NCBI GenBank assembly: GCA_002363125.1
Contig: DEWE01000007.1
Coordinates: forward strand, 1 to 41,833
Origin: Candidatus Saccharibacteria bacterium UBA3218
Lineage (GTDB): Bacteria > Patescibacteriota > Saccharimonadia > Saccharimonadales > Saccharimonadaceae
DNA length: 41,833 nt
Direction of reading: 5' to 3'
Positions 1 to 7,244 of the stretch are shown one piece after another. A model generated the notes under the pieces. That model did no database searches. It saw nothing but the letters and a program-made list of their open reading frames with translations, and was not told the DNA's origin. Each line of letters starts with the position of its first letter. The stretch's first letter is position 1. Position numbers and translations under genes: made by a program.

Positions 1-112
1 AGAGTATTGTTTGGTTGGTTTTATAGGAAATGGAATAGGCATTATTAATAATACCAAAAGCTAAAAAACCTAATATACTAAACAGAATAGAGTATAGCGT
101 ATGTTTTTTCAC
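1..112 (-). CDS. N-terminus of an exported protein (truncated by window edge)
   Basis: Reading leftwards from a GTG codon at 112-110, 37 codons stay open to the window edge. The product begins MKKHTLYSILFSILGFLAFG, followed by INNAYSISYK: a basic start, a hydrophobic stretch of about 17 residues and a small/polar region, which looks like a signal peptide or membrane anchor. The start is supported by a -10 hexamer TATAAT (minus strand, 119-124) that ends 6 nt before the GTG, the same leaderless arrangement seen at many other genes here. No function can be assigned because only the leader is present. The FKBP gene lies just upstream on the same strand but this gene has its own promoter. Confidence 0.55.
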   Translation of the reverse strand, partial: MKKHTLYSILFSILGFLAFGIINNAYSISYKTNQTIL

Positions 113-118
113 GGTACT

Positions 119-124
119 ATTATA
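119..124 (-). promoter_or_regulatory. -10 box for the truncated exported-protein gene
   Basis: Minus-strand TATGCTATAAT; the hexamer ends 6 nt before the GTG start at 112, so the transcript should be leaderless. Confidence 0.6.
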
Positions 125-150
125 GCATAAGTTTTTTAAAAACTAAAAAT

Positions 151-882
151 TTAATTAGAATTTTTTATCATTTCATCATAATCTATGCCATAATATGCAT
201 ACTGCACCCTCATATAGGCTTCGTCTAGCTCGTTTGCTAAACTCTTCAAAGGATCTTCGTTTGCTACAGCCATAACTATAAATTTCAAAGGCTTATTCAA
301 ACCGCCACAAATTTCCATTGCTTCGCCATAAGCTAAATTACCTGGCACCGTAATCTCGCGAATACCACCAATATTCATCCCTTCTACGCCCAAATTCCAA
401 CCCTCAATCATACCAAGCGAAGCATCAAGCACCCTTGCAAATGCCGTAGGGTTTTTGTCATCATTAAACGAAGAATCGAAAATGGTCTCGTCTGCGCACC
501 AACCAACATAATATGCGAGATAATTATAATCACCTTCGGTTAATTCTCTACCGGAACCGATTTTAAGATCACGCACCTGTACACCATTTTCATTCGCCGA
601 AGTCTCATTATAAGCTACAATTTCCGACTTATATTTTATAAATTTATCAAAACTGTCTTTCGTTTTTTCAGAAAACTCAGCTTGTTTTTGGTTATATATA
701 GATTCATATTCAGCAATTTTAGTTGTATCGATCTGTGATTCACTACCGCCAGTAGCAGTAGACTTACCACCATTTATCACGATTGCTATATAACTCGCGA
801 TAATAGATCCGAGCATTATCACTGCGATCAAAATTATAAAAAATCTTTGCTTTGGGCTAGTTTTTAGCTCATTTTCATTCAT
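151..882 (-). CDS. Membrane-anchored FKBP-type peptidyl-prolyl cis-trans isomerase
   Basis: 243 aa. Residues about 12-36 form one hydrophobic membrane segment after a short basic cytoplasmic end, so the rest should lie outside the cell. Residues about 45-85 are a polar linker, probably helical. From about 100 the sequence is FKBP-like: VRDLKIGSGRELTEGD, then YYVGW, IFDSSF, the central VLDASLGMIEGWNLGVEGM and REITVPGNLAYGE, matching the family pattern of a FDSS strand, a VI-x-GW helix and an IPxxLAYG loop. These proteins catalyse proline isomerisation and act as chaperones for exported proteins. A -10 at 903-908 and a GGAG ribosome site about 8 nt before ATG give it a short 5' leader, so it is transcribed separately from the ribosomal operon that ends upstream. 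The insertion ICGGLN replaces the usual IPPNS-type loop. Family assignment is firm; the substrate is unknown. Confidence 0.88.
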   Translation of the reverse strand: MNENELKTSPKQRFFIILIAVIMLGSIIASYIAIVINGGKSTATGGSESQIDTTKIAEYESIYNQKQAEFSEKTKDSFDKFIKYKSEIVAYNETSANENGVQVRDLKIGSGRELTEGDYNYLAYYVGWCADETIFDSSFNDDKNPTAFARVLDASLGMIEGWNLGVEGMNIGGIREITVPGNLAYGEAMEICGGLNKPLKFIVMAVANEDPLKSLANELDEAYMRVQYAYYGIDYDEMIKNSN

Positions 883-902
883 AACAACTCCTATCTGTAA
901 TT

Positions 903-908
903 ATTATA
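903..908 (-). promoter_or_regulatory. -10 box of the FKBP gene
   Basis: Minus-strand TGTGCTATAAT, about 20 nt upstream of the ATG, with a GGAG Shine-Dalgarno between. It sits just outside the inverted repeat at 919-1080. Confidence 0.6.
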
Positions 909-918
909 GCACAATTAT

Positions 919-1080
919 AAGAAGCCTAGGAGCTCTTTTAGAGCATAATGAGATTTAGACTAGATTTGTAGCAATGAAAAAATGTCCCTAGCGTAGCGAC
1001 TAAAGACATTTTTTTCTTGACCTACATTGTAGAAATAACAATGAACAAGTCCAAACCCTAAAAGAGTTCCTAGGCTTCTT
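919..1080. repeat. Long inverted repeat across the L15/FKBP intergenic region
   Basis: Arms at 919-941 and 1058-1080 are reverse complements over 23 nt with one mismatch. The right arm includes the last codons and TAG stop of rplO; the left arm is intergenic and mirrors that coding end. The 116-nt interior carries a further hairpin at 976-1016. The stretch contains no gene. It may act as the transcription end of the ribosomal operon, but its arm-plus-structured-core layout is shared with other inverted repeats in this window. Confidence 0.75.
976..1016. terminator. Probable terminator of the ribosomal-protein operon
   Basis: GAAAAAATGTC at 976-986 pairs with GACATTTTTTTC at 1005-1016, with further partial pairing inside (CTAG-CG/CG-CTA). 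A/T tracts on both sides could make it work in both directions. It lies 54 nt downstream of the rplO stop codon. Confidence 0.55.
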
Positions 1081-1537
1081 TTTTACTTGCTGGTTTCTTA
1101 AGAATAGCAACTTTCTTAAATGAACCACCGGCCTTTTTGATAGCCTCGATAGCAGTTTTTGAAGCAAATTGGGTTTCTAGATCGATTTTGTTTGTAATTT
1201 CACCACGCGAAATTACTTTTACTTTTACAAACGGGCTAGAAATCAAGCTCGCTTCTGCCATCTTGAAGTTATCTACACTTCCCTTTAATTCATTCAAACG
1301 ATCAGTATAAACTACTTCTGCCTTAGCATGGAAAGACTTAAAACCTTTGAGCTTTGGCACGGCTTGCATAATGGCGCGCTGACCGCCCATAAAGCCAGCT
1401 GGCATCTTGCTATGACCAGTACGAGCCTTTTGACCTTTAGTGCCACGACCAGCAGTCTTACCTTGACCAGCTGAAATACCGCGGCCTTTACGGCTAGGAC
1501 GTACATTCTTTGAAACGCTTAAATCATTGTATTTCAT
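1070..1537 (-). CDS. rplO: Large ribosomal subunit protein uL15
   Basis: 155 aa. The N-terminus has the family's glycine/arginine-rich segment (RPSRKGRGISAGQGKTAGRG, then TKGQKARTGHSKMPAGFMGGQ), which threads into 23S rRNA, followed by the globular domain. It is the last gene of the ribosomal cluster. The ATG overlaps the rpsE stop by one base (TAATG), so there is no room for rpmD (L30), which normally sits between S5 and L15; L30 loss is a known trait of CPR bacteria. secY, the usual next gene, is absent: the cluster ends here and is followed by a terminator. The C-terminus ends in a short lysine/serine/alanine tail. Confidence 0.96.
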   Translation of the reverse strand: MKYNDLSVSKNVRPSRKGRGISAGQGKTAGRGTKGQKARTGHSKMPAGFMGGQRAIMQAVPKLKGFKSFHAKAEVVYTDRLNELKGSVDNFKMAEASLISSPFVKVKVISRGEITNKIDLETQFASKTAIEAIKKAGGSFKKVAILKKPASKKEA

Positions 1538-2211
1538 TACTTGTCCTCCTTCTTAGTGGACTTCTTTGCACTTGGTTTCTCTTCCTTTGCTTCAGATTTT
1601 TTAGCTTTAGCGCCAATCCAATCTTTGCGTGGAACTTGTTGACGCAAACCCTCGATTACTGCATAGGCAATATTCACTTTATTGGTAGAACCGAGTGACT
1701 TAGAAATCAAATTCTTTACACCAGTAAGACCAATAATAGAACGCACTGTGCCACCAGCGATAATACCAGTACCAGGTGCCGCAGGTTTAATAAGAACATC
1801 TGCGCCAGTTACTTTAGTACGAGCTTCGTGGCAAATTGTTTCACCATCAATATTAAAGGTAATCATAGATTTCTTTGCTTTACTCGTAGCTTTGGCCACC
1901 GCACTAGTCACATCGTTACCCTTTGCTACGCCGATACCCACTTTGTTTTTATGATTACCAATCGCAACAAGTGCTTTAAAACGCATTCTACGACCACCAG
2001 CTACCGTACGAGATACGCGATCTACTGCAATAGTAATTTCGTCGAATTCTTTTGGACCAGCCTCAGCGCGCACACGATCGCGACGATTGCGACGATCAAT
2101 CTTCTTGCCGGAGATATCACGAGCTTGCTTTGTTTCGGCTATTTTATCATCCATCTTCAGAGTACCAGATTTATTGATTACTCTTGGGGCTTTTTTCTCT
2201 GTTTCTGGCAT
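1537..2211 (-). CDS. rpsE: Small ribosomal subunit protein uS5
   Basis: 224 aa, longer than the usual 160-170. The core from about residue 55 is clear: FDEITIAVDRVSRTVAGGRR, MRFKALVAIGNHKNKVGIGVAKGNDVTSAVAKA and the C-terminal GVKNLISKSLGSTNKVNIAYAV pattern. S5 sits at the mRNA entrance and helps decoding accuracy. Charged extensions flank the core: about 50 residues at the N-terminus and a 25-residue tail of K/E/S/A. The start lies 3 nt after the rplR stop on the minus strand and the end overlaps rplO by one base, so expression is tightly coupled. Confidence 0.96.
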   Translation of the reverse strand: MPETEKKAPRVINKSGTLKMDDKIAETKQARDISGKKIDRRNRRDRVRAEAGPKEFDEITIAVDRVSRTVAGGRRMRFKALVAIGNHKNKVGIGVAKGNDVTSAVAKATSKAKKSMITFNIDGETICHEARTKVTGADVLIKPAAPGTGIIAGGTVRSIIGLTGVKNLISKSLGSTNKVNIAYAVIEGLRQQVPRKDWIGAKAKKSEAKEEKPSAKKSTKKEDK

Positions 2212-2213
2212 AA

Positions 2214-2543
2214 TTAAAACTCCAATCCTTCCTTGCGAGCCGCTTCAGCAAGTGCTGACATACGACCAGCATATAATTTAGAACCACGATCGAAAACAAC
2301 TTTTTTAACCTTTGCAGTTTTAGCCTTCTTGGCAATTTCTGCACCGATTTTAGCTGCTTTTTCTATCTTGGTACCAGTCATCTTGGCGCCAACAGTAGTA
2401 GCATAAGCTAAGGTTGTCTTTTTGTCGTCGTCAATAATTTGCGCAACGATATGCTGATTAGAAAAATGTACTGCAAGACGTGGCCTCTCATGAGTGCCAT
2501 GAATTTTAGCACGGGTTCTTTTTGCTCTAAAAATCTTATTCAT
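2214..2543 (-). CDS. rplR: Large ribosomal subunit protein uL18
   Basis: 109 aa, close to the family's usual size. Recognisable core: RTRAKIHGTHERPRLAVHFS near the N-terminus, QIIDDDKKTTLAYATT in the middle and the ending YAGRMSALAEAARKEGLEF. It binds 5S rRNA. The N-terminus is shortened (no long basic tail before RAKRTR). The ATG overlaps the rplF stop, consistent with coupled translation in the operon. Confidence 0.95.
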   Translation of the reverse strand: MNKIFRAKRTRAKIHGTHERPRLAVHFSNQHIVAQIIDDDKKTTLAYATTVGAKMTGTKIEKAAKIGAEIAKKAKTAKVKKVVFDRGSKLYAGRMSALAEAARKEGLEF

Positions 2544-3079
2544 TATTTCTTACCCGCCTTTCCTGCCTTACGAAGAATTACTTCGTCGACATACTTAATA
2601 CCTTTACCTTTGTAAGGTTCTGGCTTCTTGAGGCTACGGATTTCTGCAGCTACCTGACCGACTTTTTGTTTATCGATACCAGATACTGTGATCTCCATTT
2701 TATTAGTAGTAAGTTGTACGCCTTCTGGAGCTTTGTATTTCACTGGATGTGAAAAACCAAGCGCCATTTCGATTTCCTGACCACCGCCAGAAAGACGAAA
2801 ACCAACACCGTTAATTTCTAGTTTTTTCTCATAACCTTTGGTTACGCCCACAACTGCGTTATTTAGAAGCGCACGTTGTAAGCCATGCCAAGCACGAGAT
2901 TTTGGCTCGTCATCTTCACGAGTGACTGTAGCCATGTTTCCATCAATAGCAACCTTTGTTTTTGGTTGCACTGGGACGATGAGTTGACCCTTCGGGCCCG
3001 CAACAGTAATCTCGCTGTCGCCGACCGTAATTGTCACTCCCGCCGGAATCTCGATGGGTTGTTTTCCGATACGACTCAT
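2543..3079 (-). CDS. rplF: Large ribosomal subunit protein uL6
   Basis: 178 aa, normal length. It starts MSRIGKQPIEIPAGVTI and shows the two repeated domains, with GPKGQL near residue 35 and the C-terminal GIDKQKVGQVAAEIRS then PEPYKGKGIKY, the family signature. L6 lies near the factor-binding site of the large subunit. This is the only place in the cluster where genes are separated by a real gap (53 nt), and that gap holds a hairpin and a promoter-like -10. A GGAAAG ribosome site precedes the ATG. Confidence 0.96.
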   Translation of the reverse strand: MSRIGKQPIEIPAGVTITVGDSEITVAGPKGQLIVPVQPKTKVAIDGNMATVTREDDEPKSRAWHGLQRALLNNAVVGVTKGYEKKLEINGVGFRLSGGGQEIEMALGFSHPVKYKAPEGVQLTTNKMEITVSGIDKQKVGQVAAEIRSLKKPEPYKGKGIKYVDEVILRKAGKAGKK

Positions 3080-3101
3080 ATCTTTCCTTTCTTTTATTTA
3101 T

Positions 3102-3110
3102 TATAACATA
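3102..3110 (-). promoter_or_regulatory. Internal promoter in front of rplF
   Basis: Minus-strand TGTTATAAT (extended -10) in the 53-nt gap between rpsH and rplF. A weak -35 (TTTGCT, 3125-3130) sits 17 nt upstream. It would give the L6-L18-S5-L15 part of the operon its own transcription start, followed by a GGAAAG ribosome site. Confidence 0.5.
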
Positions 3111-3113
3111 CTT

Positions 3114-3130
3114 TGCTAAAATAGCAAATT
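3114..3130 (-). promoter_or_regulatory. Hairpin between rpsH and rplF
   Basis: TTTGCTA at one side pairs perfectly with TAGCAAA, 7 bp with a 3-nt loop, immediately after the rpsH stop. There is no following T-run in the transcript direction, so it may be an RNA processing or stability element rather than a terminator. Confidence 0.45.
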
Positions 3131-3132
3131 AG

Positions 3133-3534
3133 TTACCAAACTTTAACTAATATTTCACCGCCCAAGCGATTTTTCTTCGCTTCGCGACCAGTCATCAAAC
3201 CCTTTGAAGTAGACACAATGATCATACCACGTCCAGACTTTACTACTGGTAAATCGTCAGCAGCCGAGTATACACGACGGCCAGGCTTTGATACTTTTGA
3301 AATCTCGTTGATTTTGGCATTGCTGCCAGCTTCATTTATGGTAACTTTCAAAATGCCACGTGGCTTGTCATCAGTAATCTCAAAGCCAGCCACATAACCA
3401 TTCTTTACTAAAACTTCTACAACTTGAGCTTTTAGCTTGGAAGTAGGCACGAGAATTTCGTTTTTACCAACCTTTACAGCATTACGAATGCGAGTGATGA
3501 GGTCGGCGATTTGATCTGTAGATTGTAATGACAT
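3133..3534 (-). CDS. rpsH: Small ribosomal subunit protein uS8
   Basis: 133 aa, normal length. It begins with STDQIADLITRIRNAVKVGK (family: DPIADMLTRIRNA) and ends with VVKSGRGMIIVSTSKGLMTG and GGEILVKVW, the C-terminal signature. S8 binds 16S rRNA helix 21 and in E. coli is the repressor of the spc operon; whether it does so here is unknown. It is followed by the only sizeable intra-cluster gap. Confidence 0.96.
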   Translation of the reverse strand: MSLQSTDQIADLITRIRNAVKVGKNEILVPTSKLKAQVVEVLVKNGYVAGFEITDDKPRGILKVTINEAGSNAKINEISKVSKPGRRVYSAADDLPVVKSGRGMIIVSTSKGLMTGREAKKNRLGGEILVKVW

Positions 3535-3551
3535 ATTCTTCTCCTTTCTCC

Positions 3552-3821
3552 TTACCAGCTACTCTTAGTTACACCAGGAATTTCACCTTTACTAGCTTTT
3601 TCCCGGAAATTAATACGTGAAAGACCAAATTGGCGCATATAACCACGTGGACGCCCGTCGAGCATGTCGCGGTTTTTGAGCCGAGTCGGCGAAGCGTTGC
3701 GTGGAAGTTTTTGTAAACCTTCCAAGTCACCTGCCGCCTTTAGCTCTGCGCGCTTGGCTTTATATTTTTCATACATTTTGCGTCGTTTTTCGTCACGGAG
3801 GACTGCAGATTTCTTAGCCAT
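3552..3821 (-). CDS. rpsN: Small ribosomal subunit protein uS14, zinc-free form
   Basis: 89 aa from the ATG at 3821 (MAKKSAVLRDEKRRKMYEKY). An in-frame start seven codons upstream exists, but the AGGAGG ribosome site lies about 9 nt before the 3821 ATG and inside the end of rplE, which decides the start. The C-terminal signature RPRGYMRQFGLSRINFRE is present. There are no CxxC pairs, so this is the long zinc-independent type and not the short zinc-ribbon type. Confidence 0.94.
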   Translation of the reverse strand: MAKKSAVLRDEKRRKMYEKYKAKRAELKAAGDLEGLQKLPRNASPTRLKNRDMLDGRPRGYMRQFGLSRINFREKASKGEIPGVTKSSW

Positions 3822-3822
3822 A

Positions 3823-4455
3823 CTACTTAGCCTCCTTCTCAAACGGCATCCCGAAGAGTTCTAGCAATTTAGTGCTTCCTTCCTTTGAACCATTTTTAAT
3901 TATAAAAGTTACTTCAAGACCATGAAGAACAGATGCATCCTCAAATGTGATCTCCGGAAATACAGTTTGTTCTTTTAAGCCTAAGTTGTAATTACCTTGT
4001 TTATCAAAAGCTGTGCGACTCACACCGTGAAAATCACGTACGTGTGGCAATGCAATATTGATCAAACGATCTACGAATTCATACATTTTGTCGTTACGTA
4101 GAGTCGTGAGGTAGCCTACTGGCGCGCCCATTCCTTTACGAATCTTAAATGTAGCAATTGATTTCTTTGCAAGTCTGGAAGTTGGTGCCTGACCAGTGAT
4201 CTTTGCAAGTGTAAGTTCCACTGTTTCGGTAAACTTCTTGTCTTCGCGTTTTTTACCAACACCAGAAGACACAATTACTTTTTTGAGTTCTGGCACTTGG
4301 TTGATATTACCAAGACCGAGCTCTTTTTGTAACTTCGCCTTGAGCTCCGCGTTGTAGAGAGCTTTGAGGCGTGGTTGTGCTTTAGCATCAGCCTTAACTA
4401 CTTTTTTCGTAGTTTTTGGGGCTTCAGCTTTAGCAGCCGTTTTCTTTTCCGCCAT
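3823..4455 (-). CDS. rplE: Large ribosomal subunit protein uL5
   Basis: 210 aa, about 30 longer than usual because of an alanine/lysine-rich N-terminal extension (residues 1-27). The core is typical: LGNINQVPELKKVIVSSGVG, TGQAPTSRLAKKSIATFKIR, MGAPVGYLTTLR and the ending with VTFIIKNGSKEG and LLELFGMPF. L5 binds 5S rRNA and P-site tRNA. The last codons contain the ribosome site for rpsN. Confidence 0.95.
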   Translation of the reverse strand: MAEKKTAAKAEAPKTTKKVVKADAKAQPRLKALYNAELKAKLQKELGLGNINQVPELKKVIVSSGVGKKREDKKFTETVELTLAKITGQAPTSRLAKKSIATFKIRKGMGAPVGYLTTLRNDKMYEFVDRLINIALPHVRDFHGVSRTAFDKQGNYNLGLKEQTVFPEITFEDASVLHGLEVTFIIKNGSKEGSTKLLELFGMPFEKEAK

Positions 4456-4745
4456 TATTTAGCTCCTTTCTTTGCTTTAGCGTTTTTATCAGCTTTTACA
4501 GCTTTCTTTTCTAGTTTGGCAGCTTCGACTAATTTTAGATTAGACAAGTCAATACCTACATGAATCGTCTTTTTACCACCAGCTGGGTGTAAATGAGATT
4601 TTTTCATATGGCGTTCAACCACACCAATACCTTCAAGACAAGCTTTTTTAGCTCTGCGATCAATCTTTACGATTTTAGCTTCTTTACCTTTTTCGTCGCC
4701 AGAAATTACTCTAACTTTGTCATTTATTTTTAGATTCTTTGCCAT
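4455..4745 (-). CDS. rplX: Large ribosomal subunit protein uL24
   Basis: 96 aa. The KOW motif is at residues about 8-34 (KVRVISGDEKGKEAKIVKID), followed by GIGVVERHMKKSHLHPAGGK. L24 is an early assembly initiator for the large subunit. The C-terminal 25 residues are a lysine/alanine tail. The ATG is 2 nt from the rplN stop and the stop overlaps the rplE start. Confidence 0.94.
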   Translation of the reverse strand: MAKNLKINDKVRVISGDEKGKEAKIVKIDRRAKKACLEGIGVVERHMKKSHLHPAGGKKTIHVGIDLSNLKLVEAAKLEKKAVKADKNAKAKKGAK

Positions 4746-4746
4746 T

Positions 4747-5115
4747 TTAGAGTACCTCCGGTGCTAAGCTAATAATCTTCGAAAAGCCAAGATCACGAAG
4801 CTCTCTAGGAATCGGACCAAATACACGAGTGCCTTTTGGAGTTTTATCCTCATTTACAAGCACTGCTGCATTTTCGTCAAAACGGATTGTTGAACCGTCT
4901 GGACGACGAATCGGTTGACGAGTACGCACGATTACGGCACGTACTACAGCTTTCTTCTTGATATTGCCAGTAGGTGAAGCTTCCTTTACGGAACAAGTTA
5001 CGATATCGCCAACTTTAGCATACCTAGCTCTAGTACCACCGAGCACACGAATTACTCCGAGTTCCTTAGCGCCACTATTGTCGGCAACTTTTAATCTACT
5101 TTCTTGCTGAATCAT
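4747..5115 (-). CDS. rplN: Large ribosomal subunit protein uL14
   Basis: 122 aa, exactly the family length, and the most conserved protein of the cluster: MIQQESRLKVADNSGAKELG, GDIVTCSVKEASPTGNIKKK, VIVRTR and GTRVFGPIPRELRD. It lies at the subunit interface. It has no extension, unlike many neighbours. Confidence 0.97.
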   Translation of the reverse strand: MIQQESRLKVADNSGAKELGVIRVLGGTRARYAKVGDIVTCSVKEASPTGNIKKKAVVRAVIVRTRQPIRRPDGSTIRFDENAAVLVNEDKTPKGTRVFGPIPRELRDLGFSKIISLAPEVL

Positions 5116-5117
5116 AA

Positions 5118-5477
5118 CTAAGCCTCCTCACCTTCTGCCTCAGCTTCTTTTTCAGCTTTAGCTCTTGCAATTTCGTCTGCACCGATTTTTTCAGCTTCAT
5201 AAGCTTTGTTTACATCTTCTTTAAGTTCGACAGTACCATGAGAACGCTCAATTATCTTTACCAAAGTATAAGCCTTGGTCTTTGATAAAGGACGAGTCAT
5301 CGCGATTTGTACGCGGTCACCCACCTTAGCCTCATTTTTCTCATCGTGGGCAGTATATTTACGAGTCTTCGTGTACTGCTTGCGATAGAGTGGATGAGTT
5401 TCACGACTAACAATAGAGACGGTAATGGTCTTATCGCGCTTATCGGAAGTCACAGTTCCAATTAAAGTGTGTGCCAT
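5118..5477 (-). CDS. rpsQ: Small ribosomal subunit protein uS17
   Basis: 119 aa; the core (residues 1-85) matches S17: LIGTVTSDKRDKTITVSI, HPLYRKQYTKTRKYTAHDE, VGDRVQIAMTRPLSKTKAYT. The last 35 residues are an acidic/alanine-rich extension not found in most bacteria. It follows rplP directly with 1 nt between stop and start, so rpmC (L29), normally located between L16 and S17, is not here. Confidence 0.94.
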   Translation of the reverse strand: MAHTLIGTVTSDKRDKTITVSIVSRETHPLYRKQYTKTRKYTAHDEKNEAKVGDRVQIAMTRPLSKTKAYTLVKIIERSHGTVELKEDVNKAYEAEKIGADEIARAKAEKEAEAEGEEA

Positions 5478-5478
5478 C

Positions 5479-5898
5479 TTAAAACTCCTCTTTCTTTATA
5501 ATTTTACATTTCACTGGCAACTTATGCATTGCAAGACGCAAAGCTTCTTTTGCCTGCTCTTCACTAACATCAGCTACTTCAAACATCACAGTACCAGCCT
5601 TTACCTTAGCTACATAAAATTGTGGCTCACCTTTACCGGAACCCATTTTTACGTCTAGAGGTTTCTTGGTTACTGGAGTATGTGGGAAAATCCGAATCCA
5701 GATTTTACCACCACGCTTCAAATAACGTGTAATTGCTTGACGGGCTGCCTCGATTTGGCGGCTGTTTACGCGCTCATTATCAAGCGACATCAAACCATAA
5801 TCACCGAATGCCACAGTATTACAACGAGTAGCAATACCTTCATTTTTGCCCTTGCGTACCTTACGATGTGGTACTTTCTTTGGAATCATTATAGCCAT
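5479..5898 (-). CDS. rplP: Large ribosomal subunit protein uL16
   Basis: 139 aa, normal length. It begins MIPKKVPHRKVRKGKNEGIA and contains AARQAITRYLKRGGKIWIRI, FPHTPVTKKPLDVKMGSGKG and EEQAKEALRLAMHKLPVKCK. L16 organises the A-site tRNA and the peptidyl transferase centre. It is tightly packed between rpsC and rpsQ. Confidence 0.96.
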   Translation of the reverse strand: MAIMIPKKVPHRKVRKGKNEGIATRCNTVAFGDYGLMSLDNERVNSRQIEAARQAITRYLKRGGKIWIRIFPHTPVTKKPLDVKMGSGKGEPQFYVAKVKAGTVMFEVADVSEEQAKEALRLAMHKLPVKCKIIKKEEF

Positions 5899-5899
5899 A

Positions 5900-6526
5900 T
5901 TACTTTTCCCCCTTATAGATCCAAACTTTTACGCCAACGATACCAGCAATTGTTGGTGCATGATGACAATAAAAGTCGATATCTGCTCTTAATGTGTGTA
6001 GAGGCACAGAACCCTCAATGAATTTCTCACGGCGGCTCATTTCTGCGCCATTAAGACGACCTGCTACCTCGATACGTACGCCTTTGGCGCCAGCATTCAT
6101 AGTAGACTGCAAAGCCATCTTTACTGCACGGCGAAAATTCATACGCTTGCCCAATTGAAAACCAATGTTTTCGGCTACAAGTTTAGCGTTGAGTTCTGGT
6201 TTCTTAACTTCTTCTACGTTGATACGAATTGGACCATCAACGATTTTCTCGAGCTGTTTTTTGAGCTCATTAATACCCGCGCCTTGCTTTCCGATCACTG
6301 CACCAGCCTTGGCTGTAAAAATCGTAATCGTAGTAAGATTGGCGGAGCGTTCTATATTAACCCGTGCAATAGTCGGGCGAGACTTGAATCGTTCTTCGAC
6401 CGCCTTACGGATTTTGTCGTCTTCCACTAACCAGCGACGAAAGTCTGCTTTGCGAGTAAACCACTTAGAAGACCAATCTTTGCTGATCTGGAGACGGTAA
6501 GAGATGGGATTAACCTTCTGACCCAT
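5900..6526 (-). CDS. rpsC: Small ribosomal subunit protein uS3
   Basis: 208 aa. MGQKVNPISYRLQISKDWSS start, KH domain around residues 60-110 (AGAVIGKQGAGINELKKQLE) and the C-terminal GAKGVRIEVAGRLNGAEMSR block. S3 lines the mRNA entry channel and contributes to mRNA unwinding. No long tail. Confidence 0.96.
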   Translation of the reverse strand: MGQKVNPISYRLQISKDWSSKWFTRKADFRRWLVEDDKIRKAVEERFKSRPTIARVNIERSANLTTITIFTAKAGAVIGKQGAGINELKKQLEKIVDGPIRINVEEVKKPELNAKLVAENIGFQLGKRMNFRRAVKMALQSTMNAGAKGVRIEVAGRLNGAEMSRREKFIEGSVPLHTLRADIDFYCHHAPTIAGIVGVKVWIYKGEK

Positions 6527-6527
6527 A

Positions 6528-6947
6528 TTACTTTTTCTCCTTTTTAGCTTCTGCCTTAGCTGGCTTATCAGCCTTTTCAGCAGGTTTCTTTACTTTTTCT
6601 TCGCCGGCGACCTCGACGAATATATTACTACTAATCTTTTCAAATGGAAGTGCACGACCACGTGATGCTGGTTTATAACGACGCATTCTAGTCCCACTCG
6701 TTACAAAAATACGAGCAATTCTTATGGTCTTTGGGTCAATGCTAACCTTTGAATTATTAAGAAGGTTAGCATTTGCTGACTCTACAGCTTTGAGTACTGC
6801 ACGAGCTGCACGACGTGGCGTATTCTCAAGAATTACCACTGCATCAGCTACATAGCGATCACGGACCAAACTCGCAACAATGCTAGTTTTGCGTGGTTGG
6901 CTATCAATACCTTTTTCGTATGCGTGTGCAAAATATGTTTCTGCCAT
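6528..6947 (-). CDS. rplV: Large ribosomal subunit protein uL22
   Basis: 139 aa against about 110 in most bacteria. The core shows SLVRDRYVADAVVILENTPR, KAVESANANLLNN and the beta-hairpin region ARIFVTSGTRMRRYKPASRG that lines the peptide exit tunnel. The final 25 residues are a lysine/alanine/proline tail. Macrolide resistance in other bacteria can arise by mutation in this hairpin; nothing abnormal is visible here. Confidence 0.95.
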   Translation of the reverse strand: MAETYFAHAYEKGIDSQPRKTSIVASLVRDRYVADAVVILENTPRRAARAVLKAVESANANLLNNSKVSIDPKTIRIARIFVTSGTRMRRYKPASRGRALPFEKISSNIFVEVAGEEKVKKPAEKADKPAKAEAKKEKK

Positions 6948-6950
6948 AAT

Positions 6951-7244
6951 TTACGCCTTTCCTTTCGCAGCCGCAGCTTCTGCAGCTTTTTTACCACCAT
7001 GACGGCGGAATTTACGAGTTGGCGCAAATTCACCAAGCTTGTGACCAACCATATTTTCTGAGATAAAGACTGGTACATGGACTTTACCATTGTGTACGGC
7101 AATTGTCCTACCTACCATTTCTGGAGAAATAGTAGATTGACGCGCCCAAGTCTTGATCACAGTGCGGTCTTCGCTGGAAAGTGCGGCAACTTTTTTCGCG
7201 AGTTTATAGTCTACAAATAGACCTTTCTTTAAGCTCCTCGACAT
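6951..7244 (-). CDS. rpsS: Small ribosomal subunit protein uS19
   Basis: 97 aa: MSRSLKKGLFVDYKLAKKV, IKTWARQSTISPEMVGRTIA, VHNGKVHVPVFISENMVGHK, LGEFAPTRKFRRHGG, all family-typical. It binds 16S rRNA in the head of the small subunit. The start codon overlaps the rplB stop by one base. Confidence 0.97.
   Translation of the reverse strand: MSRSLKKGLFVDYKLAKKVAALSSEDRTVIKTWARQSTISPEMVGRTIAVHNGKVHVPVFISENMVGHKLGEFAPTRKFRRHGGKKAAEAAAAKGKA

Noticed and set aside
130..144. AGTTTTT/AAAAACT hairpin after the FKBP gene as a terminator
   Set aside because: Pure A/T stem with little loop; too weak to claim.
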